Shown here in pieces: positions 20,101-29,652 of a stretch of 64,000 bases of DNA. Location: the NCBI GenBank assembly GCA_050251815.1, contig JBFWMB010000001.1, positions 51,407 through 115,406 on the forward strand, read 5' to 3'. Origin of the DNA: GWE2-40-63 sp050251815 (GTDB taxonomy: Bacteria > Bacteroidota > Bacteroidia > Bacteroidales > SZUA-534). Numbering within the stretch: position 1 is the stretch's first letter; every line of letters starts with the position of its first letter. Position numbers and translations under genes: made by a program. The notes under the pieces are model-generated. The model saw only the letters and a list, made by a program, of their open reading frames with translations, ran no database searches and was not told the DNA's origin.

Positions 20101-21612
20101 TTATGCTTTTAAACCATTGGCGAGCATGTAATAAACCTCATTCCAACGCAATTCTTTCTTCAATTCTGTTACATTGGTTTTCTTATCAATTAATACAAAC
20201 TCCACATCGGCCATTTCTGCAAATGTTTCGATAAAATCGGGGGTAAGTGCTAAAGTAAAAGCGGAATGGTGCGTTCCCCCGGCATAAATCCAGGCAGCGG
20301 CTCCATCGGCCAGGTTGGGATGTGTTTTCCAAAAAGCCGAAGCAACAGGCAAAAGAGGTAATTTACCCAGCGGTTTAATTACATCGAGCGTGTTCACAAT
20401 GAAACGGAACCGGTTCCCCATATCAATTAAGGTTACATTCATAGCAGGTCCGGTAGCACTTTCAAATACAAGCCGTGCCGGGGCATCTTTACCTCCGATT
20501 CCCAAAGGATGTACTTCGAGTCGAGGTTTTGCTGCTGCAATGGATGGACAAATTTCGAGCATGTGTGAACCCAACACTCCTTCGTTGGCTGGATCGAGAT
20601 GGTAGGTATAATCTTCCATAAAGGAACTCCCTCCCGATAAATCTTGCGACATAGTTTTTATTATGCGTAACATGGCCGCCTGTTTCCAGTCGCCCTCGGC
20701 ACCAAAACCGTAACCGGCAGCCATTAAACGCTGCGAAGCCAGACCCGGCAACTGACTCAATCCAGTCAGGTTTTCGAAGTTGGTGGTATAGGCTTTAAAG
20801 TTACCCGCTTCCATAAATCGTTTTAGCGCGATTTCGTATCGTGCCTGCACCCTTACATTTTCATGATATTTATGGCCGGGTTTACAATTATCAGCCACCT
20901 GATACAGTTTTTCGTATTCCTGATAAAGTGCATCTACCTCGCTGTCGGTTACTTTATCTACGTAGGCAATTAAATCGCCCACACCAAAAGCTGAAATCTG
21001 CCAGCCAAACTTAATTTGGGCCTCCACCTTATCACCTTCGGTAACAGCTACTTCACGCATATTATCGCCAAAGCGGGCTACTTTTAATCCTTGTGAATCG
21101 TCCCAACCTATGGCTGTTCTGCACCAGGCTCCCACTTGTTCCTGCACAGCCTTATCCTGCCAAAAGCCCACCACCACTTTACGGTTTTTCCGCATCCGGG
21201 AATTTATGAACCCGTATTCTCTATCGCCGTGAGCACTTTGGTGCAGGTTCATGTAATCCATATCAATTTTATCCCAGGGCAAATCGCGGTTAAATTGGGT
21301 GTGCAGGTGCATAAAGGGTTTATTCAATACTTTAAGTCCTGCTATCCACATTTTAGCTGGCGAAAAGGTGTGCATCCAGGTAATGATACCTATACAGTTT
21401 TTATCGGAATTAGCTTCGATGCAAACTTCCAAAATCTCGTCCGGCGTTTTAACTACCGGTTTAAATACAATTTTTACCGGAACTTTTCCACTTTTGTTTA
21501 GTCCATCGACAATGGTGGAAGAATCTACATCAACTTGTTTCAGGGTTTCGGACCCGTAAAGGTGTTGACTACCTGTTATAAACCAAACGGTTTTATTTGA
21601 TAAATTACTCAT
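20101..21612 (-). CDS. araA: L-arabinose isomerase
   Basis: The 503-residue protein is a full-length AraA. Start KTVWFITGSQHLYG, then ITWMHTFSPAKMWI, HLHTQFNRDLPW, and the metal-site region SSFMEDYTYHL with ending ANEGVLGSHMLEICP, and the His-bearing GTHHSAFT near the C-terminus. It isomerises L-arabinose to L-ribulose with Mn2+ in the cytoplasm. The gene follows the symporter by 27 bases in the arabinose operon. Confidence 0.97.
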   Translation of the reverse strand: MSNLSNKTVWFITGSQHLYGSETLKQVDVDSSTIVDGLNKSGKVPVKIVFKPVVKTPDEILEVCIEANSDKNCIGIITWMHTFSPAKMWIAGLKVLNKPFMHLHTQFNRDLPWDKIDMDYMNLHQSAHGDREYGFINSRMRKNRKVVVGFWQDKAVQEQVGAWCRTAIGWDDSQGLKVARFGDNMREVAVTEGDKVEAQIKFGWQISAFGVGDLIAYVDKVTDSEVDALYQEYEKLYQVADNCKPGHKYHENVRVQARYEIALKRFMEAGNFKAYTTNFENLTGLSQLPGLASQRLMAAGYGFGAEGDWKQAAMLRIIKTMSQDLSGGSSFMEDYTYHLDPANEGVLGSHMLEICPSIAAAKPRLEVHPLGIGGKDAPARLVFESATGPAMNVTLIDMGNRFRFIVNTLDVIKPLGKLPLLPVASAFWKTHPNLADGAAAWIYAGGTHHSAFTLALTPDFIETFAEMADVEFVLIDKKTNVTELKKELRWNEVYYMLANGLKA

Positions 21613-21639
21613 AGCAATAGTTTTAATTAATTCAATATT

Positions 21640-23358
21640 TTACCAGAAATAGATATAAAAGGCAACGGTGATGCTGATAATAATTGCCGAATGAATAACA
21701 TCCCACTTGTCCCAACTGGCTCTTGTTTCTGCTTTTTGCTCCGGGGTAGCCGACCCAAAAGTAAGTCCCTGAATTTGCACAGCAGGTGCTGCTTTTGTAA
21801 AACGACTAACAACCATAATAACCAACATACTAAACACCAACATTCCACCACTAAAAAACAACCAGTTTACATCGTAAAAAAGTACATAAAAAGGATTGTT
21901 TACTCCCATATCGGCTGCCCACACTTTAACATCGGAATATCCGGCATTTCCGGCAAGCGTAGTGTATAACACCTTGGCTCCTAAACGTAAAATACCCACA
22001 ATAAATCCGGCAATCATTCCCCACATTCCACCTTTAGGCGTTGGCCGGGTTGAAAGTACACCCAGTAAAAAGGCCGCTGCAATTCCCGGTGCCAAAACCG
22101 ATTGTACATCCTGTAAATAGGTATACAATACATTGCCAATGCTTCGCATTACAGGAATCCATAATATTCCAAGAACTACCACAACAATAGTCGCTGTACG
22201 GCCAACACTCAATAGCTTTTTTTCTGTTGCCTGGGGCCGGTATTTTTTATAAAAATCGATGGTGAATAACATCGATGAGGAATTAAATAAGGAAGCCAAT
22301 GAACTCATGAGAGCCGCTAAAATTCCTGCTACTACAAGTCCTTTTACCCCGGCGGGCAATAATTTTGCTACCAGGGTAGGAAAAGCAGCATCGGCCGAAG
22401 TTAAAGCAAATACTTCACCGTTAATCACCACGCCTTTTTGTGCCATGGCAAATGCAATCATTCCCGGAATCATAAATAAAAATACAGGGGTTAATTTAAG
22501 GTAAGCACCAAAGATGGTTCCCCGACGCGATTCTTTTTGGTTTTTACCTGAAAGTACCCGTTGAACGATAAACTGGTCGGTACACCAATACCAGAAACCA
22601 ATTACAGCGGAGCCAATAAAAACTCCCAGCCATGGAAAATCGGCATCACGATTGCTTCGGATCAAATTCACCATACTGTCGCCGTATTCGTTCACCTGAA
22701 CAGCGCTGGTAATTGCCAGTACTTCGTCCCAGCCACCCACAGCACGCAGACCAAGAACCACTATTATTAAAGAGCCTAACAATAAAATTGGCGTTTGCAA
22801 GACCGAAGTATACAATACCGATTTCATTCCACCAATTACGGTATAAACAGCCGTAAGCAAAACCAGTCCAATGGCCGAAATCCAAAAGAAATCGATGCCC
22901 CAAACACTTTCGATACCAAATACCTCTTTAAAAACCAATCCGCCGGCATAAACCGTAACAGCCACTTTGGTTAACACATAACTAACCAAAGAAATCAATG
23001 AAAGAATGGTGCGCGATTCGGAATTGTACCGTTTTTCGAGAAACTCGGGCATGGTAAAAACCATACTTCGCGAATAAAACGGAACAAATACCCAACCCAA
23101 TATCAGAATCATCCACCCCTGAATCTCCCAGTGAGCCATAGCCATACCACTGGAAGCTCCGGCTCCGGCTAAACCAATCAGGTGTTCAGAACCAATGTTT
23201 GATGCAAAAATGGAAGCTCCGATAGCAATCCAGGTTGCATCGCGCCCGGCCAGGAAGTAATCGCCTGAGCTATCCTGCTTTTGTTTAAATACCCACACGA
23301 TGATTCCAACGAGTGCAAGCCCGAAAAGGCCTATTACAATCCAATCTAATGCTGCCAT
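21640..23358 (-). CDS. Sodium:solute symporter (SSS family), probable arabinose importer
   Basis: The 572-residue membrane protein has about fourteen hydrophobic helices and SGLT/SSS motifs: DYFLAGRDATWIAIGASIFASNIGSEHLIGLAGAGASSG (read as consecutive helix 1-2 region), GGMKSVLYTSVLQ and WYWCTDQFIVQRVLSGKN. It imports a sugar with Na+. Placement between the AraR-like regulator (43 bases upstream) and araA makes L-arabinose the likely substrate, as for the B. thetaiotaomicron counterpart; substrate is inference. Confidence 0.92.
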   Translation of the reverse strand: MAALDWIVIGLFGLALVGIIVWVFKQKQDSSGDYFLAGRDATWIAIGASIFASNIGSEHLIGLAGAGASSGMAMAHWEIQGWMILILGWVFVPFYSRSMVFTMPEFLEKRYNSESRTILSLISLVSYVLTKVAVTVYAGGLVFKEVFGIESVWGIDFFWISAIGLVLLTAVYTVIGGMKSVLYTSVLQTPILLLGSLIIVVLGLRAVGGWDEVLAITSAVQVNEYGDSMVNLIRSNRDADFPWLGVFIGSAVIGFWYWCTDQFIVQRVLSGKNQKESRRGTIFGAYLKLTPVFLFMIPGMIAFAMAQKGVVINGEVFALTSADAAFPTLVAKLLPAGVKGLVVAGILAALMSSLASLFNSSSMLFTIDFYKKYRPQATEKKLLSVGRTATIVVVVLGILWIPVMRSIGNVLYTYLQDVQSVLAPGIAAAFLLGVLSTRPTPKGGMWGMIAGFIVGILRLGAKVLYTTLAGNAGYSDVKVWAADMGVNNPFYVLFYDVNWLFFSGGMLVFSMLVIMVVSRFTKAAPAVQIQGLTFGSATPEQKAETRASWDKWDVIHSAIIISITVAFYIYFW

Positions 23359-23401
23359 AAATTATAAGTTTTGCGTTTCTATTTTGGTTAATATAAATTG
23401 A

Positions 23402-24094
23402 TTAGATACCCGTCACATCAAAGGCAAAACCTCTGGCTGAAAGGTCTTCATACTTTTCGCGATTAAATGCATACAAATAAGCGCCCTTGCGCGAACTTGT
23501 CTTGTCTTTAGCTTCGAGTCGATCCAACAATTTCATCGATAAAAACTTGCGCCGAAAGTTAGCCGGATCGACCGACCGTTGATAAATTGCCTCGTAAAGG
23601 TTTCGTAACTGAATAATGGTAAACTTTGACGGCAAAAGCTCAAAACCAATGGGTTGTGTTTTTGCTTTTCGTTTTAAGCGTCGCAAGGCTTTTTCAAGTA
23701 TTTCAGTGTGATCGAAAATCAAAGGCGGTAATTGATCGAGTGTAAACCATCGGGCACTGTATTGATCCAATAATTTTTTATCGTAATCATTTATATTTAT
23801 TAAAGCATAATACCCAATGCTGATAACCCGGGCTGCCGGATCGCGATTTACCTCAGAAAAAGCGCTTAATTGTTCAAGATAAACATCTTTTAAACCAGAT
23901 ATCCGTGCTAATACACGACTGGCTGCCTGGTCTAAGTTTTCCCCTTTTTTAAGAAAACCACCCATTAAAGACCAACTGCCCTGCTCGGGCATAAAGTCGC
24001 GCTGATAAACCAGGAGTTTAAGTTGAGCACCATCGAATCCAAAAATCACACAATCGACAGCTAAATAGAAGGTATCTTTATCGGTATAAGTCAC
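23402..24094 (-). CDS. araR: AraR-like NUDIX-fold transcriptional regulator
   Basis: The 230-residue protein joins an N-terminal NUDIX fold (about 1-140, AVDCVIFGFDGAQLKLLVYQRD) to a C-terminal winged helix (about 150-225, FTIIQLRNLYEAIYQRSVDPANFRRK). The NUDIX box (GGFLKKGENLDQAASRV, ISGL) lacks the catalytic glutamates, as in NrtR/AraR regulators that bind a ligand without hydrolysing it. The B. thetaiotaomicron AraR of this family represses arabinose genes and is released by L-arabinose. Here it heads the operon of symporter and araA-D-B, which strongly supports the same role. It is probably autoregulated. Confidence 0.88.
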   Translation of the reverse strand: MTYTDKDTFYLAVDCVIFGFDGAQLKLLVYQRDFMPEQGSWSLMGGFLKKGENLDQAASRVLARISGLKDVYLEQLSAFSEVNRDPAARVISIGYYALININDYDKKLLDQYSARWFTLDQLPPLIFDHTEILEKALRRLKRKAKTQPIGFELLPSKFTIIQLRNLYEAIYQRSVDPANFRRKFLSMKLLDRLEAKDKTSSRKGAYLYAFNREKYEDLSARGFAFDVTGI

Positions 24095-24483
24095 AATAAT
24101 CTTTTGTTTATTGTTATTCGTATTTACAAAAGTCGCTAATACCTTTATCTTTTACAATAGCTTTTAATGAAATAATTATTTGTCCACTGTTTTGGATGTT
24201 TATCCACCTATAAAAAGCTTCAAACACCTGATATTATGGCTCTAACAATAATAATAGAAATCATTACTAGTTAGGCGAGGCTGGCACAACATGTGTATGA
24301 TGAGTTAAACCCATTCCGACTTAGTAAACCTCTAATCCTATCATTTCAGGGCAAGATGTGACAGGTACATTTATTTGTTATGGCCTGAAGAAAAGAAATA
24401 GCCCATATAAACAGCAAAAGCATATTGTATGTGGTTGTATTCTATAACAACTGTTGGCTGTCTGAATATAAGATTTTACAATA
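24095..24483 (-). promoter_or_regulatory. Upstream region of the arabinose operon; candidate AraR site
   Basis: This 389-base gap should hold the araR-operon promoter. On the minus strand GACTTTTG is a degenerate -7 element with TTG about 20 bases upstream. An imperfect inverted repeat, GTATT (24120-24124) and AATAC (24138-24142), covers it and is a candidate AraR operator. The rest (24180-24483) is AT-rich with no ORF, tRNA or clear hairpin seen. Confidence 0.35.
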
Positions 24484-25314
24484 TCAGCGCATATCCGGTT
24501 CCACAAACCTGTTGCGGTTGGCCTGAAACTGTTTGATTAGCAGTACGGAAAGAGTTCCGGGCATCCCGGTTCCAACCGGTTTTCCGTTAATTGAAACAAT
24601 GGGCATTACCTGTTTGGTGGTACTGGTAATAAACACTTCCTGCGCAGCAGAAAGCAACGGCACCGGAACATCGGTAATTTTCAGGGGAAGGTTCAATTCC
24701 CGAATCAATTCGATTACTATGCTCCGGGTTATTCCAAATAAAATATTAGCCCCAGGGGTATAAATAAGCTCATCGATTGCCAGAAAAATATTTCCCCGCG
24801 AGGTTTCACGCAGGAGATTGTCGGAGTAATAAAGTACATCGACTGCATTGATCTGGTCCATTTCGTGTTTATAATATTCGGATGCCTGGTAATCGGTTGA
24901 TTTGGCTTCGGGTAAAAAGCGCTGGTATTCTTTCATTAAAAGATGCATTCCCTGCGTGTAGGCCGATTGGGGAAATGGAGGAATATGAACCGGAAACATA
25001 TACAAACCAGCCTGAATTGCGTTATCGGAAGATTCCTTTGGCAAAGCCAGGATTTTTATGTAAGCGTTTTTAATTTGGTTCCTTGCTATCAGATCCTCAA
25101 CAAGATCTTCCAGCTGGCCGGTAAAAGCAGTTTCAAGACGCATTAGCTTAAGCGTGTTTCGGAAACGGGCCAAATGCCTTTCTACAAACAAGGGCCTGCC
25201 CAACAATACCTCAAAAAACTCATAGGCTCCATAGCCCCTGTTAACAGCCAGGCTATGCACGGGGAAATTCAAGTGAGCGCTATTTTCAAATACCCCATTA
25301 TTAAATGCAAGCAT
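24484..25314 (-). CDS. Class IV aminotransferase / aminodeoxychorismate lyase-like enzyme
   Basis: The 276-residue PLP enzyme belongs to aminotransferase class IV: AVNRGYGAYEFFEVLLGRPLFVERHL at the N-terminus (Arg and Glu of the family), EAKSTDYQASEYY with the likely PLP lysine, and RETSRGNIFLAIDELIYTP with LFGITRSIVIEL for cofactor binding. Members include branched-chain and D-amino acid aminotransferases and aminodeoxychorismate lyase; the short length and absence of the classic ilvE signature leave the substrate open. It stands alone between the ara operon and the Hdr-like operon, co-directional, 101 bases after the latter's last gene starts its own stop-side gap. Confidence 0.8.
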   Translation of the reverse strand: MLAFNNGVFENSAHLNFPVHSLAVNRGYGAYEFFEVLLGRPLFVERHLARFRNTLKLMRLETAFTGQLEDLVEDLIARNQIKNAYIKILALPKESSDNAIQAGLYMFPVHIPPFPQSAYTQGMHLLMKEYQRFLPEAKSTDYQASEYYKHEMDQINAVDVLYYSDNLLRETSRGNIFLAIDELIYTPGANILFGITRSIVIELIRELNLPLKITDVPVPLLSAAQEVFITSTTKQVMPIVSINGKPVGTGMPGTLSVLLIKQFQANRNRFVEPDMR

Positions 25315-25415
25315 AAATCTTTGAGAGACAGGTTCAAATTTTCAAAAACATAAAATTACTTAACTATAAAATTAGCTTTCTTAGATCTAAACAAATGCGA
25401 TGCCTATAAAACAGT

Positions 25416-27236
25416 TTATGCATATTCATGCACTGAAATGGCTTTGTATTTTGGGCTATTAGCCGGTACAAGCATTTGTTTTGCAACCAACTCGGCCAAA
25501 TCGCTTACCTTAACAGGCGAAACAGCCCCTAAGGTTTTTTTACACAGGGGACATGCTGTAACCAACAATTCGGGATTAGGCTCGCTTAACTTAACAACTG
25601 TATCCTGAGCAATAGTCTGCTTGTTTTGTTCCGATATACACTGATTGGCCAAACTACCTCCACAGCACAACGCATTTTCATTTGAATAATTATTCTCCAT
25701 CAAAAACGCTGTCGATTGAATAACATTGCGAGGCGCTTTATAAATACCTGAACCGCGGCCCAATTCGCAAGGATCGTGGTAAACCACTTTTAAGGCTGAT
25801 CTTTTAAGCTTTAACCGTCCTGCTCCTAATAACTGATTAATGTATTCGCTGTGATGCAACACATGTAATGGCAGTCGGTAGTCTTCCTTAAAGATTTTAT
25901 AACATATGGGACAAGAAGTGACCAAAGTATGTGCTCCACTCTGCATTATCAATTGTCGGTTTCGCTTTACCAATTCCTCCGCAGCTTTCAACTGACCCGC
26001 CAGTTTTAGTGGCCGTCCGCAACACGCACCCTGTTCCTTATCCATAAACCAATAATTTTCACCAGCCTGTTTAAAAATCTGTTCCATGGAGTTTTTTATG
26101 TTTGGGGTTAAATGCGTCATGCAACCGGCAAAATATACCACATCGGCGGTGTTGGTTTGTTCGGGTATGAAAGCATAGTTTTCTTTTTTGCTTTCATAAA
26201 AATCGGGTTTATGCATCAGGCGCAAAGCGGTTAAATCAATTCCAACCGGACAAAGCGACTCGCAGCGTCCACATAGTAAACAATTCTCAGCCAATTCCCG
26301 GTAATTTTCATCATTTCGCACACGCTGAATAAAATATACCGACTGGCTTTTATTTACCTGGTTTAAATTGTTTAGCTGACAGGTATCGATACAAATACCA
26401 CATTTGGGACAGGAATAGATTTCGACTTCTTTTAATACCCGATTGTTTGCTTTTAATTTTAATCCCCAATGACGGAAAAAAATCAAAAGCATTTCGGTTG
26501 GTATATGCATGTATCGGGTAAAAGGCAAACCCACAAAAAATACCCCCAATGAAATAGAATAAGCCCACCAGGCAGGATAAATAAGGTGTTCAAGAGGCAA
26601 AAAAGACTGGAACGTACTACCCAGAGAGGCAGTTAAAAATCCACCCGACTGATAATAACCCGATGTAAAGCTTTCGGCTAATAAACGTAAGGGGAAAATG
26701 AACCACAAAGCAGTTAATACGAGCTTATCGACAAGTTTTAGCTTTGTGGTTTTCTTTAATCCTACTGTTTTGGCATTAAACCGTTTGGCAAAGGCCATAA
26801 ACAAACCCGAAAGCACAAACAACAAGAGTAAATCCATTAACTGGGCAAAACCCCACGAAAAAAAGAAATGGTGTTGTTCAGGTACAAAGTAGCGAAAGAA
26901 TATGGGGAAATACAGGGGAGCCGATCCTTTTACAAAAATGTGAGCTTCGATAGCACCCACCACAATAAGCAAGAACCAACCAAAGGCAAGGCTCATATGC
27001 ATGTATCCCAGGCGGGGATTCACTTTAAAAATTTTCCGGTGGATTAATCCTTCTGCAACTATTTCCCGAAGCGCAAAGAGTGTTCGGCGGGTTAAAAGCC
27101 GGTGCCTAATCTTTTTTTTGTCTTGTGCATCCAAGTGCCAAATCCAGGTTCCATATTTAACAAACAAAAACCCCAATAACAGAAGCATTCCTACTGTAAA
27201 CGGAAGAACAAAAGGATCATAATACATGGCATTCAT
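25416..27236 (-). CDS. Membrane HdrE-HdrC-HdrB-like fusion iron-sulfur protein
   Basis: The 606-residue protein combines three Hdr-type parts. Residues 1-250 form about five or six membrane helices with spaced histidines, resembling the cytochrome b-like HdrE/NarI domain. Two [4Fe-4S] motifs follow: CPKCGICIDTC and CLLCGRCESLCP. The C-terminal half has two intact CCG domains (GACCGRP with SCPICY, and ALCCGGS with ACPLCK), the ligands of non-cubane clusters in HdrB/HdrD. It probably exchanges electrons between the membrane quinone pool and the soluble Hdr-like proteins encoded upstream. It overlaps the preceding ferredoxin-like gene by 20 bases. The direction of electron flow and substrate are unknown. 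Confidence 0.85.
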   Translation of the reverse strand: MNAMYYDPFVLPFTVGMLLLLGFLFVKYGTWIWHLDAQDKKKIRHRLLTRRTLFALREIVAEGLIHRKIFKVNPRLGYMHMSLAFGWFLLIVVGAIEAHIFVKGSAPLYFPIFFRYFVPEQHHFFFSWGFAQLMDLLLLFVLSGLFMAFAKRFNAKTVGLKKTTKLKLVDKLVLTALWFIFPLRLLAESFTSGYYQSGGFLTASLGSTFQSFLPLEHLIYPAWWAYSISLGVFFVGLPFTRYMHIPTEMLLIFFRHWGLKLKANNRVLKEVEIYSCPKCGICIDTCQLNNLNQVNKSQSVYFIQRVRNDENYRELAENCLLCGRCESLCPVGIDLTALRLMHKPDFYESKKENYAFIPEQTNTADVVYFAGCMTHLTPNIKNSMEQIFKQAGENYWFMDKEQGACCGRPLKLAGQLKAAEELVKRNRQLIMQSGAHTLVTSCPICYKIFKEDYRLPLHVLHHSEYINQLLGAGRLKLKRSALKVVYHDPCELGRGSGIYKAPRNVIQSTAFLMENNYSNENALCCGGSLANQCISEQNKQTIAQDTVVKLSEPNPELLVTACPLCKKTLGAVSPVKVSDLAELVAKQMLVPANSPKYKAISVHEYA

Positions 27237-27555
27237 CGTTTAATAAGGTTTCACGTGTTTTGAGTATCAAATTTCTCAGATTCACTCCCCGGGGGCAGGC
27301 CAGCGTGCATTTTCCACACAACATGCACTTTGCCACTTCCGATTTTAAATCGTCGTATTCGCCTCGCTGAAGCAAAACATTCAAACGCCTGATATTAAAT
27401 GGGGTCAGGTTGCCTGCTGTGCAGGTCGCTGTGCAGGCTCCACAGGCAATACAGATACGAAGCGAAGGCTCGAGCGCTAAAACTTTATTCATTATAGCCC
27501 GATTGTTTTTATCGTAATTAATTTGATTTGTTGTTTCTATTTTAAAACCCCACAT
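27217..27555 (-). CDS. HdrC-like 2x[4Fe-4S] protein (second copy)
   Basis: The 112-residue protein has two ferredoxin motifs, CIACGACTATC and CMLCGKCTLACP, separated by a helical linker, the layout of HdrC. It would carry electrons between the HdrA-like flavoprotein (5 bases upstream) and the membrane fusion protein (overlapping 20 bases downstream). An alternative start at Met22 would remove a poorly conserved leader. It is shorter than the other HdrC-like protein of the operon. Confidence 0.85.
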   Translation of the reverse strand: MWGFKIETTNQINYDKNNRAIMNKVLALEPSLRICIACGACTATCTAGNLTPFNIRRLNVLLQRGEYDDLKSEVAKCMLCGKCTLACPRGVNLRNLILKTRETLLNDECHVL

Positions 27556-27560
27556 GCTAC

Positions 27561-28583
27561 TTAATTTGTTAAATACTCATGAATGCGCAATGCAGCTGCC
27601 CTTGCCTGCGAAATGGTGTCGGTAATATTCATGGGAGCCAGACAGGCTCCGGCCATAAACACTCCCGGGGAATCGCTTAACTGATAGTCGAAGTGATTGT
27701 CCTTACTTTTAAAAAAACGGTTATCGCCCATTGGCAGTTTAAATTGCCGCGAAATTTGCTCGCTTCCCACAGCCGGAATCATTCCTGCCATTAATACCAA
27801 CAAATCGGTATTCATCCGCAATGGTTTCGATGCCAATGTATCTTCGGCCTTAATTTGCAGCGAGCCATCTTTATTTTGCGAAGCTTCGGATATTTTCCCC
27901 CGAATAAACACGATTCCCCACTTTTCCTGGGCCTCGCGATACAGTTCTTCATAGTAAGGGCCAAACATCCGCATATCCATATAAAAACAAAACACTTCGG
28001 TTTCGGGCATGCGTTCTTTAAACTCAATGGCCTGTTTAACCGCTGTAACACAACAAACCTTTGAACAGTAGTGGTTGTTAACTTTAGCATCGCGCGAGCC
28101 CACACAGTGCACAAAGGCAACGCGTTTAACGGGTTTTGTGAATTGAGCAGCCAAATCGTTAGTCTGAAAAAGTTGCTCTAAATCACTATTTGTTATTACC
28201 TGATTGTAAATACCGTAGCCATACTCTTCTTTTTTCTCCGCATCAAACAATTCAAATCCTGTAGTAATAAGCACAGCATTGGCATCAATGGCTTTTTTTT
28301 CACTCAAAACCAATTGGTACCGGGAATCTTTTTGTGTTACATCGAGAACAGCAGTATTTACCATGACATCAATATTTGCCTGATTAACCTCCTGTTTGAG
28401 TTTATGTAATAAATCCTTTGCCGGACGCCGATCGGGGAATAAATGGTGCCAATTAGTTAAATGACCTCCCGTAGACTCTTTTTTCTCGATAAGAACGACG
28501 TGGTGCCCCAGTTTTGCCAGACTGGCCGATGCCTCCATACCTGCCGGCCCTGCTCCTATTATTGCTATTGTTTTTGTTTGCAT
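27561..28583 (-). CDS. Short HdrA-like FAD/iron-sulfur protein
   Basis: The 340-residue flavoprotein opens with the FAD Rossmann motif IAIIGAGPAGMEASASL and ESTGGHLTNW. The HdrA cysteine signature follows near the centre (HCVGSRD, then HYCSKVCC), ligating one [4Fe-4S] cluster. A second FAD-binding end, SPGVFMAGACLAPMNITD, closes it. Methanogen HdrA is about 650 residues and adds C-terminal ferredoxin clusters; those are absent here, so it is closer to QmoA-type short HdrA. FAD chemistry, possibly electron bifurcation, is the known family role. Spacing to its neighbours is 4-5 bases. Confidence 0.88.
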   Translation of the reverse strand: MQTKTIAIIGAGPAGMEASASLAKLGHHVVLIEKKESTGGHLTNWHHLFPDRRPAKDLLHKLKQEVNQANIDVMVNTAVLDVTQKDSRYQLVLSEKKAIDANAVLITTGFELFDAEKKEEYGYGIYNQVITNSDLEQLFQTNDLAAQFTKPVKRVAFVHCVGSRDAKVNNHYCSKVCCVTAVKQAIEFKERMPETEVFCFYMDMRMFGPYYEELYREAQEKWGIVFIRGKISEASQNKDGSLQIKAEDTLASKPLRMNTDLLVLMAGMIPAVGSEQISRQFKLPMGDNRFFKSKDNHFDYQLSDSPGVFMAGACLAPMNITDTISQARAAALRIHEYLTN

Positions 28584-28587
28584 AATT

Positions 28588-29652
28588 TTAAACCATCAGT
28601 TTTAAAGGTTTTTTGGGAATTGCATTCGGCTGTTGTGTCTTGTATTTGTTTGATTTACTGTAGTCGATTCCCATTTTGTCAAGTAAAGGTTCAACTGATA
28701 CCTGATGCATTTGAAGCCCCAGGTCCCAAGGATCGTAACCCAGAACCAGTCCGGCCATTTCTTCATAAGTTAAAACCGGAATTCCGTAGCCATTTTGTCC
28801 GTAGGTTGTACCTTCCATTTCGGCAATGGTGTATTGCCACTTATCCATAAACATGGTACAACCCGGGCAATTAGCTACAATAAAATCGGGTTCGTATGGA
28901 GCCATTGAATCAAATTTCTTTTTTGAGTTTGAAACCGAATACCCCCGGTTAGCCATAACCAAATATTGCCTGAACCCAAAGCCGCAACAATGACGCCGTT
29001 CCGGATAATCGACCACCTCGCCGCCCCACGATTCAATCATTCCCGCCAAAACAACGGGAAACTCCGCACCCCCAACCCCTTTTTCAGGAAAGAGTTTGGC
29101 ATAATGACAACCAATATGCTCCACAACCTTAAGCGCTTGACCGGTTTTTGCATGAACTAGTTGTCGTTTTGCCTTTGCATTTATCTCATTTCTGAAATGA
29201 TAAATAATATCGGAACTATGTGCCAGATTTTTGGGAATTAGAAACTCCCGGCGGGTTGCTTTCCAAAGCATTTCGCGAATTTTTACTTCCTCTTCAGGAA
29301 AATGTTTCCAGGTTTCCAGCAATTCCGTGTAAAGTCCAAACGAGGTAACGCATGAAATAGCCAGATTCTCATACCCCAATTCAGTCATTAAGGCAAAATG
29401 GCGGGCAATTACTGTTGCCGTAGTTTCCTGGGGTATGATATCAGCATGGTAGGCAATTCCCGTGCAGGTAGTGTGGCGCGGGTCGTCGTAAATATCCTTA
29501 TTCAATTCCTCTTGCAGGATCTTTAAAAAAAGTTGTTCCGATGCCGGAAAGAAATTTTGACGTATGCAACTGCGTGCAAAATAATAGTGATTGTCGGCTA
29601 TCTCTTTCTGGTATTTATTCCAGTTGGGATTGTTATTTTTTGGTTTCAACAT
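28588..29652 (-). CDS. HdrB-like CCG-domain protein with degenerate first CCG
   Basis: With start at 29652 the protein has 354 residues; a longer frame reaching 29712 would overlap the upstream gene by 80 bases, this one by 20. The C-terminal CCG domain is complete: HIGCHYAKL, HCCGFGF and NCPGC. The N-terminal one keeps Cys29, Cys63 and Cys101 but reads CTG instead of CCG and CVTS instead of CxxC, so it lacks two ligands. HdrB is the site of disulfide or thiol chemistry in heterodisulfide reductase. Here probably only one non-cubane cluster is formed. The natural substrate is unknown. Confidence 0.85.
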   Translation of the reverse strand: MLKPKNNNPNWNKYQKEIADNHYYFARSCIRQNFFPASEQLFLKILQEELNKDIYDDPRHTTCTGIAYHADIIPQETTATVIARHFALMTELGYENLAISCVTSFGLYTELLETWKHFPEEEVKIREMLWKATRREFLIPKNLAHSSDIIYHFRNEINAKAKRQLVHAKTGQALKVVEHIGCHYAKLFPEKGVGGAEFPVVLAGMIESWGGEVVDYPERRHCCGFGFRQYLVMANRGYSVSNSKKKFDSMAPYEPDFIVANCPGCTMFMDKWQYTIAEMEGTTYGQNGYGIPVLTYEEMAGLVLGYDPWDLGLQMHQVSVEPLLDKMGIDYSKSNKYKTQQPNAIPKKPLKLMV

